From positions 167,499 through 231,498 of the forward strand of contig KL197735.1 of the NCBI GenBank assembly GCA_000697665.1: 64,000 nt of DNA. The letters run 5' to 3'. The first letter of the stretch is position 1. Each line of letters begins with the position of its first letter. This document shows, piece by piece, positions 35,123-47,207 of this stretch. Both the position numbers and the translations under genes were made by a program. The stretch comes from Jaapia argillacea MUCL 33604. Its lineage: Eukaryota; Basidiomycota; Agaricomycetes; Jaapiales; Jaapiaceae. Under the pieces are notes generated by a model. The model had not been told where the DNA came from, made no database searches, and saw only the letters and a list, made by a program, of their open reading frames with translations.

Positions 35123-37619
35123 CTACATGATGATCCCATTCGTCCCATTTGGCCAATTACCCTCCCCTGGTTCGCTTTTGGGGAAGGGCATGGTGGCGTC
35201 GATCTCCCCACCGAGATGGGAGGAAGGGTCGGGAGTGTTCATGTTGTTGGCCAGCTTAGCTCGATGTTTTTCTTCTTGGAACTCCTGGTGCGCCTTCTGA
35301 CATTCAGCTCCACCTTCTGAGCGAACTGTGGATCACAAAACGATCAGTGGATCGCCCCGATGAAAAAGGCAAGTTGAGACGTACGATGTCTATTCAGCGC
35401 ATCCATCCTAGCAAACTCTTTCCCACATCCCCCACACTTGAACTCCCTCACACCCAAATGTAGCTGCTCATGTCGTTTACAATCATGTTGTCTCGCAAAA
35501 CTCTTCGAACATCCCGGCCACTTGCACTTGAACGGCCGATCATCAGTATGTGATCGTAAATGACCTGTCAATCAACGCAAATCATAGGTCAGATCAACGA
35601 TCCGCCACCATCAATGCCAAGACCGGAGACGTACCTTTCAAGTTGAAGCTCCTCGTAAATGTACTTCCACACCCAGCAACTGGGCACACGAACGCCGCGT
35701 CCGTCTTCCTCCTTCTCTCGCTAGCATCCTTAGTAGCATGCGTCGTCACATTTTGCTTCTGAACTGGGCCCTGCTGTCCCTGCTGTCCCTGACCACCCGC
35801 GGGCAAAAGAGGTAATCCTTGGCCTCCAACCAAGTTCATCCCATTCATCCCACCAGTTCCGAAATCAAACTGCTCATCATCCAACAACGGCACACCAGGT
35901 CCTCTCATCATACCCTTCGCAAACCCACTAACAACACCCACACTCCCATCATCATACTCGTACTCTCCCGGGTACAGGCCGTTGTTGGGTAACATCCGGG
36001 GGGAAGATCTAGGGCTGGGGGTGGGATAGGGACTCCGACTATGGGCGCTCCGACTCCCTGAACTGGCTCTCCGATGATGACCTCTCGCAGGGCCCATACC
36101 CATCCCGCCATCCAACGCAGATGATAGGGGTTGACCAAGACTACCCGCATGGGAAGGATGAAGGAATTGGCTCGAAGTCGACCCTTGACTCTGAGAATGG
36201 GCATGTCGGATGAAGTCTTGATGACTACTAGGAGGGTATGGTAATGATTGACCGCCAAGGGTTGGAGTGCTTAGGAGGGAGGCACTCCCACGTCCTCGAC
36301 CGAAATCATCACTGCGAGCCATACGAGTATGGCCCTGCCGGTTCGATCCGTCACTCTTGGCTCTCCTCAAAGGGCCAGTACCGGCAAGTAAGTCCGGAGA
36401 AAGGAAGCCATTCCCTCCAGATGACGACGATGGGGGACCAAAGGTGAAGTTGTGTGTGAGATGGGGAGGGTGAGGGTAGGGGGGCGACTGCTGGGGTGAC
36501 ATATTGTTCATATTGAGTCCACTATCGTCCAACTCCAAAGCCGACTGGTCGTGATAGTTATTGTGCGAGGGAGGAGGGAAAATAAAGTCAGGCCTCAATG
36601 AGGAAGTATCGGATTTACTTCTGCCTCTCGGTGACGAAGGGATCAAATAGTTGTTGGTATTGTTCATATTCGAACTGACGTTGGGAGTATTTAGGCCCAA
36701 GGAGGAGGGGGCGGTGTTGGGGTTGAACTGAGAGGGCTGTGCGGGGAACGTAAACGATGTCTGTGAGGTGGCTGTGTTGACTCGAGATGACGGGGCCGTG
36801 TCGTAGGCGTGTTGCTGAAAGGGTTGTGAAGCGTCGGGTTGCCATGCATCTGCTAAAGCTGTTAATGAAAATGCTGTGTACAGTTACTATTCAGAAGATC
36901 GACGTACCTTGAGTCACATAATTTGCGGGTCCGCCGACTGGTGTGGCGGGCTCGACATGCAGCTGGGGACCGAGCCCGCCTCTGCTTCCTCCGGTGCCTT
37001 CCGGTGCGTTTATTGTTGGCATGTTACTTCCATCATCTGGAATCAACAACTGCGGTGGCGATTGGGGTTTTTGTGGGGGAGAGTGCTGATCGAAAGAGAG
37101 TCGATTAAAGTTGGGAAGGGGTGATTGGCGCTGAGAGACGGATGATGCTCGGCTTCTCGAATCTTCACCGTAGGAAGATCCTGGTGAGGGATTATCAAAG
37201 GAGTGGGGGGAGTTTTCGTCCATCGGAGGGGTGACTGCGACAGATACTTCGCTATCGGCGAGGGTGTTCATAAAGTCTGAATTGAACATCAAAAGGCCTC
37301 CTGAGTTGGGGGCGTCGTAATCGTTGGGATCGTAGTCGTAACGATTGTCTGGCTCCTCGATAGTGATGCCGACCTCGCTATCAAAGAGACCTCGAGATGA
37401 TAGATGGGCGGAATGGGCACCGGCGCTTAAGTCGCTCGGGTCGAAGCTGAGCTCGGAGGGAGCGGAGTACGGGGAGTTTTGGTATGATCCGTTGTAGGAA
37501 GGAGTATGGGAGAAAGAGCTGCCCTGACCACCGAATTCAAAGGAATCGTACTGGGATTGGTTTGGGGAGTAATCGAAGGACTCGAGGTCGCCTAAATACG
37601 GGGAGACTACGACTTCCAT
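35123..37619 (-). CDS. crz1: Crz1-type calcineurin-responsive zinc-finger transcription factor
   Basis: Exons 37619-36908, 36852-35635, 35564-35385 and 35325-35123 sum to 2313 nt (770 aa plus stop). Start: first ATG in frame ([10 protein letters not shown]). A long Ser/Pro/Asn/Gln-rich N-terminal region is followed by three fingers near residues 622-705. The first is a C-x4-C type ([19 protein letters not shown]), the second C-x4-C ([19 protein letters not shown]), the third C-x2-C ([17 protein letters not shown]). [20 protein letters not shown] and the [14 protein letters not shown] tail are the Crz1 signature known from yeasts and Cryptococcus. In the family, calcineurin dephosphorylates it and it enters the nucleus to activate cell-wall and ion-stress genes. 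I see only degenerate PxIxIT-like docking segments (GITIEE; SVAVTPP). The tail after the fingers is about 60 aa. Confidence 0.85.
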
Positions 37620-40600
37620 AGTGGCTGATTGTGCTGTATAACAGGGAGTATACAGCGAAGGGGCTGTGCCTTTAACAAGGGGCTGTGTTTCAGAGGCAGC
37701 AGAGAGAGGGTTCGGAGAGGACAAGGCTTATTGCAGGCTTTACTAACTCGGTGCAAGATACATAGCGCCCATATTTAAACTCCGATGATCTGGCTCTGGT
37801 TCCATTGTTTCCGACTCTCCGTACTTTCAGGACAATCCAGCGGTGGGATACGATATGCGTCGCTTAGCATCCTCCACGCTCTCCAACGACAAACATCCTC
37901 TAATTCTACCACCCTCGGTCCTTCTCCAGCACCGCCCTTAGCATGGCGGTGTTTTCTACCCTCCGTCTTTTTGGAGCACACACTGCCAGGCACCAGCCAC
38001 GTTTTCAGTAAATGCAGATTGCCGATCCAGATCGAAGCTTGGGTCGCTTCCCCCGCCGGCTTCTCCAATCCTGCCAAACCGGGCACCGTCGACTTACATA
38101 ACCTGCGCGACCAACGAATTACCTGACAGCATGCTTGGATACGCTGGGAACGCCCAAAATACCGAGTCCAAGTTCAAAAAAACTCGGAGGGAGGAGCCGG
38201 GGATGCCTGAAATACCGTCGTAGATCCTGATTTATGCCAATCTGGGGAGGCGTATTAGCCTTGGGCACAGCCTGCATCGACGTACCCGAAATGATCGAAG
38301 GATGCGGGTGGCTGTGCTTACGTCAGAAGCGGTGCGGATGGACCGACCGGAGACGGCGGAACAAACGCGGCGTCATGATCCGGTCCTCTGGTCCATCCTC
38401 GACCTCGGGGCATACACGATGCATCGACCATTGACAATTACCCTGTCGAAGGTTCCACGATCCTTGCACCAGCCAATCATCCAGCCTGCCTTGTATTGAT
38501 AGCAAAATTCATCCGTGGCCTTGGTCGGTTTTATCCATCTCCGTCGTCCTTTCATCTCTCCTGGACCAGTTAGCACTTGCTCAGGGCCTCCAATGAGATC
38601 CGTATTTCAAGACTTTGTCAGCAACATCGTTTTGTGCTTTCTGTGTTGGATCATTCCAGGCGCCCGACAGATCGTCTCCAGTCGTCTCCACACCAACAAA
38701 ATGATCAGTTTCATAATGATAACAACATTTCAAACACCGATCCCTTCTCTCCCTCAATCTCACAATCTCGTATGATCGCCAGACCGGTCTCCGATGCCTC
38801 CAAGCCTTTCGCACAAAACCAGAGGTCTGGTTGGAACAGGTGGAAGGGGATCCGTAGATGTCGCCCCAATCTCTTCTCTCGCGATATGTTTATTCCTAGA
38901 TAAGGCACTCACTCGTCGCCTTTCTCACAAATCAAAGCTGCAATTTGATCGCAGACAACGGATTTTTATTTCGGATGATCTGCACGACTTGCCAAGCCTC
39001 CATCGTCAAGTTGGAGCGGATCCTTACCAAGATCCAACAGATCCCCACTGACCGAGCAACCCATTCACTGCATCCAATCAACAAGTCCTCCTCCCTCACC
39101 TCACGCTATTCGCTCCTTGTTCCCCTCCGACCCTCCCAACCCTTCATCCGGGACTTTGCCCAGTGCCAAACTTTCCTCCAGAAAGTCTAAAACAATATCC
39201 ATTTTCGTCATGTAGACCGAGAACCCGTGCCAGGGACATGCTCCGGGCAATCGGCGGCAGCTTCTTTGTTTCTTTCATGTATCCTTTCTTTCTCATGTAC
39301 GCCGTTCCTGCTTCGAAGAAGGTGACGACCATTTATGAGTGATATCGCTGTGGACAAAATCGAGTTCTGGATGGCACCTATGCATGGCAGCTTTGAACCT
39401 CCTTGCAAGAAATGTTTCGCCGACGAGATAGCTCGAGAAACCTTACTTCCTAGTTACATAGTACTGCAATCGCGAAACTTGATCCTGCAGATCATACACA
39501 TCGATGTACCATCCACACCACATCGCGCTGTCATATCGGAATGATAGACTTCAAGGTTGCCGAGCTGATGATGCCCTGACGTCAACCCAACCCTACATAC
39601 GCGCGACGGACGACGGAACGCCACCACTGCAAATCTACGTTGGCGAATGTCGGGTCGAAACACAAGATCGTCGTCGCCGAAAGTCGTACGTTCCCCGCTA
39701 CGACCGAGTTACCCGAAACTCCTCGCGGAGTGTGCAAGCGTGAACGGCCGGATAGACGCGGGGGCGCGGATACCTGTGCCGTTCGGTCGTAACATGCAGT
39801 GGCTGTGTTTTGGAGAAAAAAATCCGGGGGAAAAGATACCTGTGCTACAGAGGATCCTGGCTGTGAAGTGTGCCTTTCAGTCAAGTAACCGTGTCATACA
39901 TGCAGTGGCTGTGCTTTGGAGAAAAAAATCGAAGGGAAAAGATACCTGTGCTGCAGAGGATCCTGACGGTGAAGTTCGTAAGTGAGAGGGTGCCTTTCAG
40001 TCAAGTAACCGTGTCGTCGCCTAGAAAAATATGGTAAAGGTAACCTGTGCGAGGGTCCTGACGGTGGAGCTCGTAAGTGAAAGAGTGCCATTCAGTCAGG
40101 TAGCCGACAATCATCGCCTAGGGAATTATGGAAAAGAGAAGCGGAGGGAGGATCTTCTGAAAGGCCATCACCTAGCACAGATACCATGCGTTGGGAAGTG
40201 TGATTTTCGTAAAGATGCCCTGAGCTGTGTCGCCGATGACGGTAGTGGTCAAGCTTGGTTTGCTGGAAATTTACGAGTGAAAGGATGCCTTTCAGTCGAG
40301 TAGCCGTTCTATCATCGCTAAGAAATGATGGTAGAGAGAACGGCTATAGGGAGGGAAGCCAAAGCCAACGGCCATCAGTTCCTAAGATCAGACACCCCTG
40401 GATTCCGAACAGTAATTTCCGTAAAGGGTTCCTGAGCTGTGTCTCAAAAACGACAATAAGTAATAAGTATGCCAAAGTTGGTGTGGTGGAAGGTTTCGTA
40501 CCCTCGCCAGGATTCAGCATGGTGATTGGTGATTGATTGACGGAGGTATATATCCCGATAAAGTCGGGGAGAAGTAGACGGTCGGATGGAGGGGCATGTG

Positions 40601-41324
40601 AAAGTGTGGGGTAAGGGTGTGGTTAAAATGAGCGCATCATAGATGTTTATCAGTGAAACTGATATCCGAGTGGGTGCAAGATGCGGAGAGGGTATGGACA
40701 TGAGGTTGAGGATCCGTACCGGTATGTGTGGTCAGTGGGTGATCAACGGCACATATTTTGTAAACTTACAGAACGAGGAACATGTGGACCTGTCAACATC
40801 CGTCGGCGAACACTGTGAAATAATCCAGAATTGACGAGAGGTCAGGGAAGAACACCTCGAGTTTACAGCGGATTTCGTTCCAAGGGTCTAGTGGATCAAA
40901 TGACCAGGGAAATTACAGCCCCTGGTGATTGATAGAGGAAGCGAAATGAAATTCGTAAGTACTCAGGCTTTAAGTTGTCAGAGATTGAAATGGGACAAAT
41001 GATGTCGAGTGAAACATGAGGCACAAAGTTTGGCTGATCAGGCAAAGAGCAAACGGAGACCTGAGCATATATTCTTCAAGGAGGGGGGGATAAGGAGCAG
41101 GATAGACCTTTGCGGCTGATATGTTATGTGGAGCCGGTCATTCGAGTGTGACTGAGTTGAAGTTGCTCCGAAGTTTGCACTGGAGTACCGTGGGAACATC
41201 GAAACAAAGTCGCCCCATCTGCTGCTTCGCCACCTCTCAGGATCTCAAGGACCATGGGCGCTAAAAGGCTTGTACTAAGGTGTGGTTGCCACCGCGACCA
41301 AGACTGTGCCTCCCAGATACCGCC
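37620..41324. other. Gene-poor 3.7-kb stretch with decayed tandem repeats
   Basis: No supported gene. 37.6-38.1 kb is likely the crz1 promoter. 39.8-40.5 kb holds a degenerate tandem array (separate entry). Confidence 0.5.
39795..40322 (+). repeat. Degenerate tandem array, four units of ~95-200 bp
   Basis: Units start near 39795, 39899, 40025 and 40122. Shared words: ATGCAGTGGCTGTG, TTTGGAGAAAAAAATC, AAAGATACCTGTGCT, GAGGATCCTG, GTGCCTTTCAGTCAAGTA and CATCGCCTAG. The first two units are close; later units are progressively diverged and longer. Traces continue to about 40520. Confidence 0.7.
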
Positions 41325-43851
41325 ATGACCTCTGCGCCTGTCGATCCAAGCTCGCTCTCATTGACAGTACCAACCAAAGAAATATCAGCTCTAAATGACG
41401 AGTTGAAGTCTCTGGGGCTCGATGTCGATATCGATACCGCCAGTACTTCCACTGCGTCCGATTTGGACGGACCGGGACGTACGGTGGGGGGGGTGGATCT
41501 CCAGCGCCGGGAAGCGGTTCGAGCAATTGGTAAAGGGCCGCGTCGCAGATCCTTCACATATCGAACAAAACGACGATATTCATCACACTGCTGCCCCCTC
41601 CGCAGATGTCGGCCCAAGTCTGGGACGGTCATTTACAGTTCCAGCGAACGAAATACTCGACGCCGTGGAACATGCTGGTGATCTTGGGCTCGATCTCGAG
41701 GTCGGTAGCGCATCGGAAACGACAGCGTCTGATCTACCTGGCGCAGGTCGCACAGTTGGAGGCTGGATCTCCAAGGCGGGGACAAAGGTTGAGAGTGCGG
41801 TGACTAATGTTGCAGAGCGTTTTGGGTCGGGGCCGAACGCCATCATGGATCGTATCCTCACTAGAGCACAAAAGTTGGAGAAGCGGTATAGGCTGCAGCA
41901 AGGGGGACAGATATCCCCCTCTGCTGTGGTCCCATCTTCCTCTTTTCTGAAGTCCCCACGCTCTTTTCTATCACTGGTACAAGACCCATCAGTGTGTCAA
42001 AGATTCGAGTGTGAGCACATCATCAGCGACGCCCGCATACAAGCGGATTTTCGGCGTTTAGTGACGTTTCTCAAGTTCGCATCTATCCCTCGCGCACGTT
42101 AACGTTCATGCTTACGAAACTTCACCAGAGATAACAACAACCAAAGTCAATTCCTCGCAACTTACTACATCATGACTATCGTTTGCGCATTCCCCCAATC
42201 CCAGTATATCTTCCAGCGGGACGGAGCTTTGTCCCTCGTCCGCAAGAAATCTCTATATTTGGCTTCGCTCCCAAGGCACCATCGCGATCGGGACTTACTT
42301 CTCCACCCATCGCGAAAGGCTCTTGTCCTCTTGTCGGAAACCCAGGCCCTAACTATAATAAAGGAGTGTGCTGCTGACCCGCCAGATCCAGCTCCGCGGT
42401 CTCACCACGTAAAGCTCCTGCAGTATTCCATGTATGCATCATCCGCTCTTATCAGCCGTAGGCAAAAGATTAACTCCTCGTTGACCAGGTCCTCGAAAGA
42501 CAATGTCCTCGCGGCTCGATACATAGCAGATAATCTCAGCGGCTCTCGTATGCTGATCCTTAAGTGTTTGATGACTCCCGACGTAGTCCAGTCCTGGGCT
42601 CGGAATGCACAATGTGCAGACCCGCTCATCGGGAATATTTTTTCCACGTTGCTTCTCCGAATGATTGAGCTTCACCGAAAGTTGCTTCTCTTGCGGAGTA
42701 GTGGTCCCAGTGACTGGGAGTTATGGGTACTTCCTCTCTGCAGATCCCTCATCCATGGTCCAGGTTTGTTCAGTGTTCCTGACCGGGTTCGACACCTTTT
42801 GATGGTTGACGTGTAGGTCATACGCACCGTGTCGTTTGGACCGCTGGTTTGCGGGAGGTGTTTAATCTCTCAAGACTCGCTCTCCAAGGCACCGACACTC
42901 TTGCGTTCACGTTTACCAAAGATATCCAATCGCACCTATTCCAACTCTTTGTAGGAATACATATTGCGGGATCGGCCCCAAAAGATCTAGACCTCCACCA
43001 ATCCGTCCGTGTTTTCTTGCAGCCATTCTTTCTCCTCTACTCCGAGTTTCTTCGGGGATGGTCATTCCCCGGCCGTCGTCATGATCGCAACTTTGACATC
43101 GTGAGGTCAATCCCTCCTCGAAGGCGTAGGCACCTTTGTCGCCAACTTGTGGACCTTGCTTTGACGTGGGTTCTCAGTGTCGTCGAGCGTCGAGCGCTTC
43201 GTTCTGACGGTTTAAAATTAGGTCTAGATGTCTATTTGACGATGTCGTGAAGGTTGTCGAGCGGGACGTCGCTTGCTACGATGAGATTATTGGCATACTT
43301 GGGTCAAACCGAGACAATTCCACCTTGCAACAATCGAATCGCCTTCTGCAACACCTGCGGACTTGGAGAGCACAGTTTCCAAGAGAGCGTTATCAACTCC
43401 CCATCGGGATCATGAAAGGTGTTTGTGCGGACGATGGCCTTTATTCTGACTTTCAGGGACAGGTTAAGGCAAGGCCATTCTTCTTGTTATTGATTTTACG
43501 CACTGACAACTTCATTTGTAGGTCTTTACCAGATCTATACACAATCGCCGGTACATCGCCCCGCCTACTATGCTGTGGATTGACCTCTACCATTGTTTTT
43601 GGGTTGGTGCTGGACACCTACCCTCCCTAAGTGGGCCGTACAAGCCGTTCCCGCTACAGGGTGATGGACAACAAGGGAAACAATACATTTGTTGCATGCA
43701 GGACAAGGACGATATGCGGGAACTTAATGTGTTCTCGGCGGGTGCCAACCTGTTCGTGCCGGAATCGGTTAAATCTCTCTCGGGGGGTTTGCTGTACGTC
43801 TTGGCCACTAGGGATCGGGAGGATGGTTCTCGTTTGTTTTATTGGAAGTAA
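41325..43851 (+). pseudogene. Hypothetical gene with internal repeat, two frame disruptions
   Basis: Exons 41325-42074, 42129-42810, 42858-43462, 43522-43851 (introns 47-59 nt). Two disruptions are seen. An 8-G run at 41486-41493 holds one base too many: the frame ..PGRTVGG should continue W-I-S, as in a second in-protein copy (AGRTVGGWISKAGTKVES, ~41750). Near 43235 one base is missing (..LDVYL / DDVVKVVERD). The total is 2367 nt, a multiple of three, because the two cancel. The protein has two ~80-aa N-terminal repeats (TVP.NEI...ASDLPG.GRTVGGWIS) and a helical middle; the C-terminus ends GGLLYVLATRDREDGSRLFYWK. No family recognised. A copy of the last ~30 codons lies at 45157-45248. The second disruption could instead hide a short intron. 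Confidence 0.55.
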
Positions 43852-44041
43852 AATATAGCGAGGCTGAGCGTTCATATATTCATAAGGTAGACGAACTATG
43901 GAACGTGGTTTAATCAGGCAAGTAACTAGCATTGATTTGTGCTGCTGCCACCGCTTGCTACTGCACATGAGCTAACCCCCGTTCCTCTCCTATATTCACC
44001 ATCCTAACATTCAGTGCGAGAGTCGACTCCGATATCAATTA

Positions 44042-44754
44042 TCACGACATCAACCACTTGTACATGGCATGCGCGGTGGGATCATATCTATTGGCCCGTT
44101 CCCTACTTACCCGAATGTACTCGACATACACCATGGTCACAACAATCAGATCCACCATATGTAGGCCTGCAGGTTGTATCTCAAGGAATGCAGGATGCTT
44201 CTGGTTACGTACACCCTTGGAAGCTCCGTGGAGCGCTGCCACCTCAGTCTTTGATTCGTCATCGACGTAGAGCTGGGGAGCATCAATACTGGGTAAGTCG
44301 TCAATATGTTGGATACGCACCTCAAGGTGACCCCTTGACGGTATTTTCCATATGTAAGCAACTCCGTTTGGTCCAATGAACTGACGGTCACTGTTTGTCG
44401 TAAGTAGACAATGTCCGACGTATGGGTCAAGATGAACCCTCACCGATGCAAGAAACCAACGGATGCCATGACTTGCTTCAGTATGATCTTCTGCCCTTTG
44501 AATATTAACTCCGTGGGGTAGACCCTATGCCAATATATGCGAGCAATTTCCGAGAATCCTTCGACCTGCTCCTCCGAGTCCTCTTGTTGTGGTTGGGAGG
44601 AAGTTGTGGCTTCTGGAGCATTGTGGCGACGACTGATCGTAGTGGTGTCGCCCCGGGCGAACTTCTTGGGCGTGGTGATTTTGTAGACCTCGCGGCCTAC
44701 ATCATCAAGAAGCGTTGTGCGTTTCGGATCTTCTTTGGTGAGAGTGAGCTTCAT
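44042..44754 (-). CDS. DUF6593-family protein, array copy 1
   Basis: Exons 44754-44444 and 44390-44042 (intron 53 nt) sum to 660 nt, 219 aa. It opens MKLTLTKEDPKRTTLLDD, then REVYKITTP, a Ser/Gln/Glu-rich linker, IARIYWHRVYPTEL, and after the intron DRQFIGPNGVAYIWK, LYVDDE, a Cys-free core and a C-terminus LHMVDLIVVTMVYVEYIR. This order (x-x-TLTxDDPxxTTLVD, Y+I.TP, FxGPDGxxYxWK, DxIVxTFVYVE) is that of DUF6593, a basidiomycete family of unknown role. A TATATA box lies about 40 nt upstream of the ATG. Confidence 0.8.
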
Positions 44755-44792
44755 TTGTGTGTTAAGGGTTTCCCTTCAACCACGCTGGTGCC

Positions 44793-44798
44793 TATATA
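44793..44798 (-). promoter_or_regulatory. TATA box of DUF6593 copy 1
   Basis: CCTATATAAG lies 39-44 nt upstream of the ATG at 44754, inside a ~150-bp promoter block shared with copies 2 and 3 (GACTGCGGAGGCGTTTACTT and ATCTGGAATGTTCGCC upstream). Confidence 0.6.
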
Positions 44799-45034
44799 AG
44801 TGATTGAAGAAAACCTAGTTGAAGAAAACCTAGACTGCGGAGGCGTTTACTTCCAGACGGTCCTCAGTCCAATATTTCACAGCGTCGAAGTGGTGATACG
44901 ACGGTGTTTGTAGATCTGGAATGTTCGCCTCCTTAAACCTTGCCGTTTTGTCTCTTGGAAATGTGGAAAGCTCGCTCAGGCTATGGTGAGGGGTTTAAGA
45001 TTAAAGTAGGAGGTTTAATCGACTCGGCACTGAT

Positions 45035-45155
45035 TTATCACGCCAGCAGCCCTTGTGCATCCCATACGCGACGGGATTGTACATATTGGCCCGTTCCCTT
45101 TCTATCTGGATGTGTTCGACGTAGACGAAAGTTGCAACAATCAGATCCACCAATA
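45035..45155 (-). pseudogene. DUF6593 C-terminal fragment
   Basis: Complement reads LVDLIVATFVYVEHIQIERERANMYNP, i.e. the C-terminus of a fourth copy closest to copy 3. It lacks everything upstream and joins at about 45153-45156 to a fragment of the 41-44 kb gene. Confidence 0.75.
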
Positions 45156-45156
45156 A

Positions 45157-45248
45157 TGGAATCTGTTAAATCTGGCTCGAAGGGTTTGCTGCACGTCCTG
45201 GTCACCAGGGATCGGGAGGATGGTTCTCGTTTGTTTTATTGGAGGTAA
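45157..45248 (+). pseudogene. Duplicated 3' end of the 41.3-43.9-kb gene
   Basis: Reads ESVKSGSKGLLHVLVTRDRE then DGSRLFYWR and stop, against ESVKSLSGGLLYVLATRDRE then DGSRLFYWK at 43765-43851. The similarity continues patchily beyond the stop. Confidence 0.8.
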
Positions 45249-45518
45249 AATAGTCCATATACAGAACATTGCTCGTCTATGAATTCTGTGTATGAGAGAC
45301 GCCGTAACAAGTCTAGTAAAATAGACCCAAGGATTAGTACAAGATGTACGAGTTACAGGACATGGCACAAGTAGGTCAGTGAGGGGGGATTGATTTTCGC
45401 TGGCGCACCCCTGTTCTACTACTCATGAACTAACCACTCGTTCTTCTCGTGCATACCGCATCCAAAATTTAGTGTGGTACATGGTGAGGTGCAATCGAAA
45501 TCGACTCAAATACACTTA

Positions 45519-46246
45519 TCACGACATCAACCACTTGTACATTGCATGTGCGCCGAGATTGTATCGAGTGGCCCGTTCCCTTCGTACCCGAATGTACCCG
45601 ACATACACAAAGGTCACAACAATCATATCCACCATATGTAGGCCTGCAGGATGGATCTCAAGGAATGCAGGATGCTTCTGGTTACGTACGCCCTTGGAAG
45701 CTCGGTGGAGTGTTGCCACCTGAGTCTTTGATTCATCATCGACATAGAGCTGGGGAGCATCAATGTGACCGGGCAAATCTTCAATATTTGGTTTGCGCAC
45801 CTCAAGGTGGCCCTTGGAGGGCACTTTCCAAATGTAAGAAACTCCGTTTGGACCAATGAACTGACGGTCACTATTTATCGTAAGTAGGCGACATCCGACA
45901 CGTGAGTCAAGATGAACCCTCACCGATTCAAGAAACCAATGGATGCCATGACTTCCTTCAGAATGATCTTCTGCCCTTTGAATATCAACTCCGTGGGGTT
46001 GACCCTGCGCCAATATATACGAGCAATTTCCGAGAATTCTTCATCCTGCTCCTCCGAGTCCTCTTGTTGTGGTTGGGTGGAAGTTGCAGCTTCTGAGGGA
46101 AGTGGATGAGGAGCATTGCGACGACCGATCGTAGTGGCGTCGGGGCGGGCGAACTTCTTGAGTGTGGTGATTTTGTAGGCCTCACGGCCTTCATCATCAA
46201 GAAGCGTCGTGTGTTTGGGATCTCCTTTGGTGAGAATGAGCTTCAT
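45519..46246 (-). CDS. DUF6593-family protein, array copy 2
   Basis: Exons 46246-45924 and 45870-45519 sum to 675 nt (224 aa). It is closely alike to copy 1 through the whole length, including intron position and phase. The linker is a little longer (..NAPHPLPSEAATSTQPQQ). Key segments: MKLILTKGDPKHTTLLDDE, IARIYWRRVNPTEL, RQFIGPNGVSYIWKVPS, LYVDDES, HMVDMIVVTFVYVGYIR. The promoter has a matching TATATA at 46283. Reads intact. Confidence 0.82.
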
Positions 46247-46282
46247 TGCGTGTTAAACTTCCCCTTCAGCTACGCTGGTACC

Positions 46283-46288
46283 TATATA
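46283..46288 (-). promoter_or_regulatory. TATA box of DUF6593 copy 2
   Basis: CCTATATAAC, 37-42 nt upstream of the ATG at 46246, same spacing and context as copy 1. Confidence 0.6.
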
Positions 46289-46483
46289 ACTGACTGAAGG
46301 AAACCTAGACTGCGGAGGCGTTTACTTCCGGATGGTTCAGTCCAACATTCGCGGCCTCGTTGAAGTGGTTCGGGGATCTGGAATGTTCGCCTCCTTGAAC
46401 CTTGCCGCTTTGCCTCCTGGGAATGTGGAAAGCTCGCGGGGTTTAAAGCTGGAATTGCAATCGACTCGGTTACTACTGATTTA

Positions 46484-47207
46484 TCACGACAGCAACGACT
46501 TGTACAACCCATACGCGACTGGATTGTACATATTGGCCCGTTCCCTTTCTATCCGGATGTGTTCGACGTAGACGAAAGTTGCAACAATCAGATCCACCAT
46601 ATGCTCGCCTACAGGATGGATCTCGAGGATCGCGGGGTGTTTCTTGTTGAGTATGCCCATGGAGGCCCCGTGGAGTGTTGCCACCTGAGTCTTTGATTCG
46701 TCATCGACGTAGAGCTGGGGTGGGGCGTCAGTATCGCCACATCTTCCACGTCTTGAAACCGCACCTCAAGGTGACCTGTGGAGGGCATTTTCCATCTGTA
46801 AGAAATCCCATTTGGACCTTGGAACTGACGGTCACTGTTTATCGTAAGCAGGTAACGTCGGAAGTGTGGGCGACGAAGAACTCTCACCGATACAAGAAAC
46901 CTTTGGCTACCATGGCTTCCTTCAGAGCGGTCTTTTGCCCATTGAACATCAACTCCGTCGGGTTGATGGTATGCCAATATATACGAGCAAATTCCGTGAA
47001 GCCTTCGACATGCTCCTCCGAGTCCGCGTCCCCTTGCAGTGGTTCGGAGGTTGTAGTTGCAGAAAGTGGATGACCGGCGCTGCGATGGCTGATCGTAGTG
47101 GTTTCGCGGACGAACTTCCTAGGTGTGGCGATCTTGTAGACCTCACGGCCTTCTTCATCCACAAGCGTGGTGCGCTTCGGATCGTCTTTGGTGAGAGTGA
47201 ACTTCAT
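46484..47207 (-). pseudogene. DUF6593-family copy 3, frameshifted
   Basis: Exons 47207-46888 and 46834-46484 sum to 671 nt, not a multiple of three. The frame is good through GHLEVRFQDVEDVA (about 46745). The rest of the family sequence (PPQLYVDDESKTQVATLHGAS..HMVDLIVATFVYVEHIR) continues one base over. A one-base loss or two-base gain near 46735-46745 explains it. Ignoring it, the gene matches copies 1 and 2. Its promoter has CCCTTTAAG where the others have CCTATATAA, so the TATA box is gone too. Confidence 0.72.
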
